From: an uncultured Oscillospiraceae bacterium
Lineage (GTDB): Bacteria; Bacillota; Clostridia; Oscillospirales; Acutalibacteraceae
Assembly (NCBI GenBank): GCA_900555545.1
Contig: USLQ01000092.1
Coordinates: 1-5,337, forward strand
Direction of reading: 5' to 3'
DNA length: 5,337 nucleotides
The notes under the pieces: generated by a model
What the model saw: only the letters and a program-made list of their open reading frames with translations
What the model was told of the DNA's origin: nothing
Databases searched by the model: none
Position numbers and translations under genes: made by a program
Shown: in pieces, positions 1 to 5,337 of the stretch
Layout: the number at the start of each line of letters is the position of its first letter
Position numbering within the stretch: the stretch's first letter is position 1

Positions 1-663
1 GGATGGACAGAGGAGGAACAGGAGTTGTTTGACGGCGGCGTCTACTGCAACGGCGGCTGTGAGGTGATCGAAGAGCGGATGCGCTACTATTTTATTCCCC
101 AGCAAATCGTGGAGGCGTGTATTTCCCGGGTAAATATCTGCCAAACGGTGAACATCGCGTTGCAGATGGCGAAGGAACGTCATGCGTTTAATCATCCGCT
201 GGCAGACTTTGCCTATCCGCGTTGGGGGATCACCAGGGAGGAGGCGGTGCCGATCACAAAGGATTGTACCATGCAAACAGTCAAAATTTTAGTCTACCAC
301 GAGAATATCGTCGATACTGTCACCCCGTTATCACCTGCACTTGTCGAAGGGGTGCGCAACTGTTGCGGCCGGCAGGCGCAGTTCTATCTGACGGACGGCG
401 GCAAAGTGATCCAGATCACCAGCAACCTGGCGAACAAATATCAGAGCATCGAGCGCATCCGGATCCAGCTGGGGCTTGAAAAAACGGAGGTAGCCGTATT
501 TGGGGATGATTTGAACGATCTGGAAATGTTGTCGGGCTATCCGAACAGCGTAGCCATGGGGAATGGCTGCGAGCAGATCAAGCAGTCAGCCAGATGGGTA
601 ACAAGAGATAACGATGAGGATGGCGTCGCCTATGCGATCGAGCATCTGCTCAAGCTGATTTGA
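1..663 (+). CDS. Cof-type HAD-superfamily hydrolase, 5' end missing
   Basis: The reading frame is open from the first base, so the gene starts before the window; 220 residues are visible, against about 260-280 for the family. The missing N-terminus would carry the DxD nucleophile. Visible residues 11-19 (DGGVYCNGG) match the family's 'NGA' segment just before the cap domain. The cap follows, at roughly residues 25-120. Lys146 fits the motif III lysine. GDDLND (Asp169, Asp170, Asn172, Asp173) is the Mg-binding motif IV, followed by the usual VAMGNG segment. Known family members are cytoplasmic Mg-dependent phosphatases acting on sugar phosphates, nucleotides or flavin and pyridoxal phosphates; the substrate cannot be told from this sequence. 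The gene ends in TGA at 661-663 and converges on the PAP2 gene. A TTG at 25 is not a credible start because upstream codons continue the fold. Family assignment is firm; function within the family is unknown. Confidence 0.88.
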   Translation, partial: GWTEEEQELFDGGVYCNGGCEVIEERMRYYFIPQQIVEACISRVNICQTVNIALQMAKERHAFNHPLADFAYPRWGITREEAVPITKDCTMQTVKILVYHENIVDTVTPLSPALVEGVRNCCGRQAQFYLTDGGKVIQITSNLANKYQSIERIRIQLGLEKTEVAVFGDDLNDLEMLSGYPNSVAMGNGCEQIKQSARWVTRDNDEDGVAYAIEHLLKLI

Positions 664-694
664 CGGTCTGTTTGATTTGCATTTCAGCAATATG

Positions 695-725
695 AAAAAA
701 GAGGGCGCGGGAGAGAACCGCGCCC
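695..725 (-). terminator. Rho-independent terminator of the PAP2 gene
   Basis: A perfect 8-bp GC stem (703-710 with 718-725) closes a 7-nt loop. On the minus strand it is followed by TCTTTTTT (six T at 695-700). It lies 15 bp past the PAP2 stop codon. On the plus strand no T tract follows, so it should act mainly on the PAP2 transcript, although the hairpin could also protect the 3' end of the HAD mRNA. Confidence 0.9.
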
Positions 726-740
726 ATGATGAAAGGATTG

Positions 741-1637
741 CTATTCATTTTCTCCCATTAATTCTTTCCAGTGTATCTTGCAGTACTCCTTACCGTCAAT
801 CGGCGGGTAATCAGGATCGTCTACCTTGGCGGCGTTGTAGCAGTCGTACGCACCGCTGTATGCACAGCGGACAGTATCTGCACCGCCCTCACTGAGTACT
901 GGGATAAATGAGTACAGGAAAGCAGCCAGCACCACAACGGTTATAACCGCAGCGCCCGCCTTTCCCTTGCACCATTTCAGACATTTTAACTGGGCCAAAT
1001 CTGCATTGCTGAGCTTGTCAGACTTTGAGATCAGGTGCATAATGCCTTTCATCATATAGTAACCCGCGATACCTGCCACGATGCCGACAATCATACCGGC
1101 GAGAACGTCTGTCGGATAGTGAACCATCAGATAAATACGGCTGCCCATGGTGCACAGCGCCAGCGCAGGGAATACCCACGCAATTTTCTTTTTGCCCTCT
1201 GACCAGAAGACCAGGAAGACGGCGATTGCCATCTCAAATGCGCCTGTCGTATGGCCGCTCGGGAAGGAGTAGTCCGATTCGCTCAGTGACCCCGCCCCAA
1301 GGTATGCCTGCCAGTAAAATTCAACGTCCTGTAGAGTGTTATAGGGCCGGATTCGCAAAACAGCGGGCTTGATTATCACGTTGGTCAGGATCGTTCCGAC
1401 CAGGATGGCAAATACGAGTGCGAGGCCAAATTTTCTTGTCCGCTTGAAAAACAGCATCCCAATGCCCAGAATTACCATCGGGATAATAAAGGCCTGGTCG
1501 CCAAAGGATGTGAATAGCTTGGCGACAACGGTTAAAAATGAGTTTTGAATCGAGGCGAAAAACTGAAAGATGGCGATGTCAAATTGATAAAAAATACGGT
1601 CGATCGAATCACCCACTGTGAGCAGCATAAGATCCAT
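741..1637 (-). CDS. PAP2-family membrane phosphatase with Cys/His tail
   Basis: This 298-residue integral membrane protein carries all three PAP2 signature motifs. C1 is K90-x6-R97-P98, C2 is PSGH at 126-129, and C3 is S166-R167-x5-H173-x3-D177. His129, Arg167 and His173 are the expected catalytic residues. Family members dephosphorylate lipid substrates such as undecaprenyl pyrophosphate or phosphatidic acid on the outer membrane face; which substrate applies here is not shown. Hydrophobic segments lie near residues 20-40, 49-64, 70-89, 130-146, 152-170 and 177-197, then comes a basic stretch with C219 and C223, and a seventh segment at about 227-247. The final 50 residues should be outside and contain C258, C266, C286 and H289, an unusual addition. 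I chose the ATG at 1637 because GGGGAGGG (1646-1653) sits 8 nt upstream; an in-frame ATG at 1691 lies upstream of the likely transcription start. It is transcribed alone, divergently from the Nudix gene. Confidence 0.9.
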   Translation of the reverse strand: MDLMLLTVGDSIDRIFYQFDIAIFQFFASIQNSFLTVVAKLFTSFGDQAFIIPMVILGIGMLFFKRTRKFGLALVFAILVGTILTNVIIKPAVLRIRPYNTLQDVEFYWQAYLGAGSLSESDYSFPSGHTTGAFEMAIAVFLVFWSEGKKKIAWVFPALALCTMGSRIYLMVHYPTDVLAGMIVGIVAGIAGYYMMKGIMHLISKSDKLSNADLAQLKCLKWCKGKAGAAVITVVVLAAFLYSFIPVLSEGGADTVRCAYSGAYDCYNAAKVDDPDYPPIDGKEYCKIHWKELMGENE

Positions 1638-1681
1638 AAACTGTGCCCTCCCCATAAAAATTATACGCTGAATACAGGTTG

Positions 1682-1710
1682 ATTTTACCATATTGCCGAG
1701 GCGATTTCAA
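1682..1710 (-). promoter_or_regulatory. SigA-type promoter of the PAP2 gene
   Basis: On the minus strand TTGAAA (1705-1710) is followed by a 17-nt spacer and TAAAAT (1682-1687), preceded by TGG in the extended -10 arrangement. Transcription should begin near 1675, giving a leader of about 38 nt to the chosen start at 1637. This position also argues against use of the upstream ATG at 1691. Confidence 0.7.
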
Positions 1711-1741
1711 GCTTTGTTTGAGTGAAAGCTCCCGCAGATAC

Positions 1742-1770
1742 TTTAATTTATATGTGTACCATGGTATAAT
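1742..1770 (+). promoter_or_regulatory. Extended -10 promoter of the Nudix gene
   Basis: TATAAT at 1765-1770 is preceded by TGG, giving the extended -10 form TGnTATAAT. A weak -35 (TTTAAT, 1742-1747) lies 17 nt upstream. A 10-nt palindrome, TACCATGGTA (1757-1766), overlaps the -10 region and could be an operator, but no known regulator is recognised. The predicted transcript starts near 1777, about 22 nt before the GTG start. Confidence 0.7.
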
Positions 1771-1798
1771 CAAAAATAAGTCAGAGGAGGGGATCCTT

Positions 1799-2413
1799 GT
1801 GAATGAAAAATGGCTGGAGTGGGCCGTTGAATTACAAAGTCTGGCGCAGGCCGGGCTGACCTACGGCCGGGATGTCTATGACCGTGAGCGGTACGAACGG
1901 ATTCGGGAAATTTCCGCGGAGATGGTAGCACATCAAACCGAGATCCCAGTAGAAAAGGTCAAAAATCTCTTTTGTAATGAGACGGGCTACCAGACACCCA
2001 AGCTTGACACCCGTGCTGCAATCTTTGATGAAGATAGAATTCTTCTGGTGCGGGAAAACAATGGTAAATGGTCGCTCCCAGGCGGCTGGGTCGATGTGAA
2101 TGTCTCCGTGAAGGAGAACACGATCAAAGAGGTCAAGGAGGAGTCCGGATTGAATGTGACAGCCGATCGGATCATCGCTGTGCAGGATCGTGCCAAGCAC
2201 AACCATCCGCCATATGCGTACGGTGTATGTAAAATATTTGTGCTCTGCACCGTAACGGGAGGGTGCTTTGAGCAAAACAGTGAGACGACGGAATACCGGT
2301 ACTTTGACATGGAAAACCTGCCGCCGCTTTCTGAGGAGAAAAATACGGCGGAGCAAATCGCCATGTGTTTTTCCGCCTATCACAACGAACAATGGATCAC
2401 GGTGTTCGATTGA
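1799..2413 (+). CDS. Nudix hydrolase with N-terminal Nudix_N-type domain
   Basis: This 204-residue cytoplasmic protein has two parts. Residues 1-65 are a helical N-terminal region of the type found on Firmicutes Nudix hydrolases for nucleoside diphosphate-X compounds (WLEWAVELQSLAQAGLTY is typical). Residues 70-200 are the Nudix fold. The Nudix box spans G96 to about V120 and has the expected spacing, with E111, E114 and E115 as the metal-binding acids and G117-L118 closing it. Two consensus positions differ: V102 replaces the first Glu and K110 replaces Arg. Relatives cleave pyrophosphate bonds in compounds such as ADP-ribose, NADH or sugar nucleotides; the substrate here is not shown. The GTG start at 1799 is chosen because AGAGGAGGGG (1783-1792) lies 6 nt upstream; longer in-frame starts fall before the promoter. 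It is a single-gene unit with its own promoter and terminator. Confidence 0.9.
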   Translation: MNEKWLEWAVELQSLAQAGLTYGRDVYDRERYERIREISAEMVAHQTEIPVEKVKNLFCNETGYQTPKLDTRAAIFDEDRILLVRENNGKWSLPGGWVDVNVSVKENTIKEVKEESGLNVTADRIIAVQDRAKHNHPPYAYGVCKIFVLCTVTGGCFEQNSETTEYRYFDMENLPPLSEEKNTAEQIAMCFSAYHNEQWITVFD

Positions 2414-2485
2414 TATAGATTGGGGTCACAGATGGGTTCGTTGTCAGAACTCTGATGGCGTAATCCTAAAGTATATACTAAGATT

Positions 2486-2528
2486 GCCGCCAGCGATACG
2501 ATATCAGCTGGCGGCGTGTATTTTGTAT
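2486..2528 (+). terminator. Hairpin terminator after the Nudix gene
   Basis: A perfect 9-bp stem (2486-2494 GCCGCCAGC with 2507-2515) can extend inward by GATA/TATC pairing with one bulged A. The plus strand continues GTGTATTTTGTAT, a modest T-rich tract. It lies 72 bp after the Nudix stop and 95 bp from the convergent catalase stop. The minus strand has no T run after the stem, so it fits the Nudix transcript best; no separate catalase terminator is clear in 2529-2622, where only an imperfect CCACACG/CGTGGTGG hairpin (2537-2561) is seen. The rest of 2414-2622 shows no gene. Confidence 0.75.
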
Positions 2529-2622
2529 CGGGTGCTCCACACGTTTTGCTTCACGTGGTGGGTCAGAGTGGGGAGTTATGAATTCGGCTTATGGTGTCTC
2601 ATGCTCGCTTTTCGGGATACTT

Positions 2623-3291
2623 TTATTGAAAAGCAGCGGGGGTGACAGCAGTATGGGGGAACTGGCTGTCTGCAGGCGATGGTTCGGACATACTAAAATA
2701 CATTTTAGCCGCTTTAGTTGTGCCAAAGTCGCGGTTTGATCCGGAGTTTTGTACTTTATTAAAGGCCTCTCTGAACATGGCGTTATGCGCCTCTTCCCTG
2801 TTCAGCAGGAAATCAATTGTCTCCTTTACCTTTTTGTCGTCAATCTGCCTATATAAATATTCGTAGACAACTTTCGCACGCTGTTCTGAAGCAATATTGG
2901 AGAGTAGGTCAGCACACAGATCGCCTGTCACAGTCACGTAATCTCCCGTCCATGAATAGCCGGAGGCGTTAATTAGGCCCGGATTCAGCCCTAAAAGCAC
3001 GTGGGATTCAATTTCCCCCGCGGGCACCTTTGTGGCCGCTACGTCGTGCCCGTTTAGCAGATTGATAGTTTGTGCGACCATCTCCATATGACCTAACTCT
3101 TCTGCGGCGATATCCAAAAACAAATCTTTTATTTCTGGATCCTGAATACGAAAGCTCTGTGACATATACTGCATTGCCGCCTTTAACTCACCGTTGGTGC
3201 CTCCGAGCTGTTCCTGCAAAAGGGCGGCGTATTGTGGATTGGGTTGTTCAACAGCCACGGGGTGGAATAACATTTTTTCATGTTTAAACAT
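2623..3291 (-). CDS. Manganese catalase (CotJC-like)
   Basis: This 222-residue protein has the ferritin-like four-helix fold of dimanganese catalases, which convert hydrogen peroxide to water and oxygen. The expected metal ligands are all present: E35 in helix 1, E65 and H68 in the EELGHME motif, E136, and H169 in NREEAH. Their spacing matches the Lactobacillus plantarum enzyme (E35, E66, H69, E148, H181) apart from a 12-residue shorter middle section. E166 matches that enzyme's second-shell Glu178, but the residue before E136 is Ser where L. plantarum has an active-site Arg. Length and the short C-terminus fit the CotJC group, which in Bacillus is a spore-coat-associated protein. There are no cotJA or cotJB genes upstream, so it appears to be a single-gene unit. 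The ATG at 3291 has GAGAGG (3300-3305) 8 nt upstream. Catalase family is firm; a spore role is only inferred from the relatives. Confidence 0.93.
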   Translation of the reverse strand: MFKHEKMLFHPVAVEQPNPQYAALLQEQLGGTNGELKAAMQYMSQSFRIQDPEIKDLFLDIAAEELGHMEMVAQTINLLNGHDVAATKVPAGEIESHVLLGLNPGLINASGYSWTGDYVTVTGDLCADLLSNIASEQRAKVVYEYLYRQIDDKKVKETIDFLLNREEAHNAMFREAFNKVQNSGSNRDFGTTKAAKMYFSMSEPSPADSQFPHTAVTPAAFQ

Positions 3292-3317
3292 AAGAAAAAC
3301 CTCTCTTTCTAAAAATC

Positions 3318-3347
3318 AGTATCTCCGTTTTTACCAATAAAATTCAA
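3318..3347 (-). promoter_or_regulatory. Likely promoter of the manganese catalase gene
   Basis: On the minus strand TTGAAT (3342-3347) is followed by an 18-nt spacer and GATACT (3318-3323), a 4/6 match in each box to a SigA promoter. Read one base along, TGAATT with a 17-nt spacer and GATACTG also resembles a forespore SigG promoter (TGMATA, CATAMTA), so the sigma factor is uncertain. No PerR-type palindrome is visible. The -35 box and spacer belong to a 19-nt segment repeated in front of groES. Confidence 0.5.
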
Positions 3348-3348
3348 T
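3330..3348 (-). repeat. 19-nt inverted repeat, left copy (catalase promoter)
   Basis: On the minus strand this segment reads ATTGAATTTTATTGGTAAA. It matches 18 of 19 bases of the plus-strand segment at 3769-3787. It contains the catalase -35 box and the first part of the spacer. Confidence 0.85.
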
Positions 3349-3531
3349 GTGATTCGAGGAACTTGAACGGGCGGTTTACACTTCACAGGTTCAATCGCGT
3401 GAAGTGTTGGGAGATGCTGCAGAGCGAGCTGTTGTGAGGGCGTTTACAACCGAACGGGTGAGCCTCGCATGACTTTTTGCGAAAGAGGAGGAGAAAAAAG
3501 CAGGCAGATGGCTTCTCTTTTTGTCGTAGGC
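3349..3531. other. Gene-free stretch between catalase and tRNA-Leu
   Basis: No credible coding region or known RNA is seen here. It holds an inverted repeat (3378-3407) and short near-direct repeats: GAACGGG at 3365-3371 and 3452-3458, and GGGCGGTTTACA at 3369-3380 against GGGCGTTTACA at 3438-3448. Apparent open frames that cross it come from the tRNA and lack convincing starts. It could be the decayed remnant of something larger or simply spacer. Confidence 0.6.
3378..3407. repeat. Perfect 9-bp inverted repeat upstream of catalase promoter
   Basis: ACACTTCAC (3378-3386) pairs with GTGAAGTGT (3399-3407) around a 12-nt centre. Neither strand has a T tract after it, so it is not a terminator. 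It lies 31 bp upstream of the catalase -35 box. TTGAAC (3363-3368) could pair with GTTCAA (3389-3394) inside the loop, giving a possible pseudoknot or alternative fold if transcribed. Its role is unknown; an operator or RNA structure is possible. Confidence 0.55.
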
Positions 3532-3569
3532 AAAAAAATAAGCCGGAGCAAAGCGGACTTTGCTCCGAC
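3532..3569 (-). terminator. Rho-independent terminator of tRNA-Leu
   Basis: A perfect 10-bp stem (3544-3553 with 3558-3567; CGGAGCAAAG and its complement) closes a 4-nt loop and can extend by a U-G and a G-C pair. On the minus strand it runs into TTATTTTTTT (seven T at 3532-3538). It begins directly after the tRNA CCA end, so the tRNA is a single-gene transcript. Confidence 0.95.
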
Positions 3570-3570
3570 A

Positions 3571-3655
<85 letters not shown>

Positions 3656-3669
3656 ATGTAACGCATTTA

Positions 3670-3698
3670 ATTATATCAGGCTGGTAGGGGAAAATCAA
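3670..3698 (-). promoter_or_regulatory. Strong promoter of tRNA-Leu
   Basis: On the minus strand TTGATT (3693-3698), a 17-nt spacer and a perfect TATAAT (3670-3675) preceded by TGA (extended -10) point at the tRNA gene. The -10 lies 14 bp before the mature 5' end, leaving a short leader for RNase P to remove. Near-consensus boxes suit a constitutive stable-RNA gene. Confidence 0.85.
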
Positions 3699-3727
3699 GT
3701 GTTTCCTTTGATCAAAGAAGAGGATAG

Positions 3728-3744
3728 TTTGACCATTTGTGACT
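3728..3744. promoter_or_regulatory. CtsR-like heptad-repeat operator upstream of groESL
   Basis: TTTGACC-ATT-TGTGACT is the reverse complement form of the CtsR box (RGTCAAA-NAN-RGTCAAA): the first heptad is exact, the 3-nt spacer fits, and the second heptad differs at one base. CtsR is the heat-shock repressor of clp genes in Firmicutes and also controls groESL in some of them. The box lies 25 bp upstream of the main groES -35. It overlaps a possible second promoter (TTGACC at 3729-3734, 16-nt spacer, TAAACT at 3751-3756). No ctsR gene is in the window. Confidence 0.5.
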
Positions 3745-3768
3745 TAATTGTAAACTTTGGAAAATGGT

Positions 3769-3787
3769 ATTGATTTTTATTGGTAAA
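3769..3787 (+). repeat. 19-nt inverted repeat, right copy (groES promoter)
   Basis: ATTGATTTTTATTGGTAAA matches 18 of 19 bases of the minus-strand segment at 3330-3348. It holds the groES -35 box and most of the promoter spacer. The two copies point away from each other, about 420 bp apart, with the tRNA gene between them. Confidence 0.85.
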
Positions 3788-3798
3788 GTGATTAAAAT
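3770..3798 (+). promoter_or_regulatory. SigA-type promoter of groESL
   Basis: TTGATT (3770-3775), a 17-nt spacer and TAAAAT (3793-3798) form a good vegetative promoter. The expected start near 3805 falls inside the CIRCE element, the normal arrangement for HrcA repression of chaperonin operons. Confidence 0.85.
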
Positions 3799-3802
3799 AG
3801 TG

Positions 3803-3829
3803 TTAGCACTCGGGGGTTGTGAGTGCTAA
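3803..3829. promoter_or_regulatory. CIRCE operator (HrcA binding site)
   Basis: TTAGCACTC (3803-3811) and GAGTGCTAA (3821-3829) form a perfect 9-bp inverted repeat around the standard 9-nt spacer, an exact match to the CIRCE consensus. HrcA binds it to repress groESL (and often dnaK) until heat shock or chaperonin titration releases it. It covers the predicted transcription start; if transcribed it also forms a 5' leader hairpin. Confidence 0.97.
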
Positions 3830-3909
3830 AATGAGCATATAGCCCGTTCGAAACACAATTTCCCCGATACTAAATTGGAGATTAAATGATTAACTGGGAG
3901 GAATTTGTT

Positions 3910-4194
3910 ATGACGATTAAACCACTTGCAGACCGCGTTGTAGTAAAGCTTGTTGAAGCGGAAGAGACAACAAAGGGCGGTATTATCCTGGCGGCCAGCG
4001 CACAGGAGAAGCCCCAGGTAGCGGAGGTTGTCGCAGTCGGCCCCGGCGGTACCGTGGACGGTCAGAAGGTCGAGATGTATGTCAAGGTGGGCGATAAGGT
4101 CATCACCAGCAAATATTCCGGCACCGAGGTCAAGCTGGATGACGAGAAATATACGATCGTGAAGCAGGACGACATCCTCGCCATTGTTGAATAA
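3910..4194 (+). CDS. groES: Co-chaperonin GroES (Cpn10)
   Basis: This 94-residue protein has full GroES length and begins with the family start MTIKPLADRVVVK. Seven copies form the cap that closes the GroEL folding chamber in the cytoplasm. The mobile loop is at about residues 16-33 and contains the GroEL-binding hydrophobic tripeptide IIL (25-27) after GG. The roof and beta-barrel segments follow (VAVGPGG at 41-47, KVGDKVITSKYSGTEVK further on). The ATG at 3910 is chosen for family alignment and for GGGAGGA (3896-3902), 7 nt upstream. An in-frame ATG at 3886 would add eight residues and has a weaker GGAG 5 nt before it. It is first in the groES-groEL operon, 31 bp before groEL, behind a SigA promoter, CIRCE and a possible CtsR site. 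Confidence 0.98.
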   Translation: MTIKPLADRVVVKLVEAEETTKGGIILAASAQEKPQVAEVVAVGPGGTVDGQKVEMYVKVGDKVITSKYSGTEVKLDDEKYTIVKQDDILAIVE

Positions 4195-4219
4195 GCGGAT
4201 CAGATTATATTGGAGGTAA

Positions 4220-5337
<1,118 letters not shown>

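Noticed and set aside
25..663. HAD gene starting at TTG 25 with AGGAGG at 11-16
   Set aside because: The frame is open to base 1 and the upstream codons continue the domain. A start here would also lack the catalytic Asp motif. The purine-rich stretch encodes Glu codons.
1660..1665. Minus-strand TATAAT as the PAP2 -10 box
   Set aside because: No -35 lies at the right distance, and the start would leave a leader of only about 16 nt. The TTGAAA-17-TAAAAT promoter upstream is better.
1832..2392. Minus-strand frames of 186 and 125 residues opposite the Nudix gene
   Set aside because: The plus frame has a clear Nudix box, ribosome site and promoter. The antisense frames show no motif and no ribosome site.
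1..2413. HAD, PAP2 and Nudix genes as one phosphohydrolase pathway
   Set aside because: The genes lie in alternating orientation with separate promoters and terminators; adjacency alone does not support a shared function.
2537..2561. CCACACG/CGTGGTGG hairpin as catalase terminator
   Set aside because: It is imperfect with a bulge, has no T tract on the minus strand, and lies more than 60 bp past the stop.
2268..2645. Plus-strand frame overlapping the Nudix end, and other short frames at 677-895, 2642-2866 and 3072-3287
   Set aside because: All overlap real genes or terminators, lack start signals and give compositionally odd proteins.

Overview
The window looks like ordinary chromosome from a low-to-mid GC Gram-positive anaerobe, most likely a clostridial (Oscillospiraceae/Ruminococcaceae-like) bacterium. 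The evidence is the GroEL N-terminus, the perfect CIRCE operator in front of groESL, strong GGAGG-type ribosome binding sites, SigA-type promoters, a CotJC-like manganese catalase and a Nudix protein with the Firmicutes-type N-terminal helper domain. This placement is an inference from sequence style, not from a search.

Layout, left to right. (1) The 3' part of a Cof-type HAD phosphatase gene (+) enters from the left edge. (2) A PAP2-family membrane phosphatase gene (-) converges on it, with a rho-independent terminator just past its stop. (3) A compact 161-bp divergent promoter region separates the PAP2 gene from a Nudix hydrolase gene (+), which ends in a long hairpin terminator. (4) A stand-alone manganese catalase gene (-) converges on the Nudix gene. 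(5) A gene-free stretch of about 280 bp follows, holding the catalase promoter, an inverted repeat and the terminator of a tRNA-Leu(UAG) gene (-). (6) The tRNA has its own near-consensus promoter. (7) A heat-shock control region follows: a CtsR-like heptad repeat, a good SigA promoter and a perfect CIRCE element. (8) groES is complete, and groEL runs off the right edge after 370 codons.

The genes do not form one pathway. groES and groEL are a true operon encoding the two halves of the chaperonin. Catalase and groESL are both stress functions, and their oppositely oriented promoters share an almost identical 19-nt core, which may be coincidence, shared ancestry or a shared regulator. The HAD, PAP2 and Nudix genes are three unrelated phosphohydrolase families that sit side by side but are separately transcribed.

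I see no mobile element, CRISPR array, phage gene or clearly new multi-gene system. The points most worth checking are the possible dual CtsR/HrcA control of groESL, the shared promoter core, and a Cys/His-rich tail on the outside end of the PAP2 protein.
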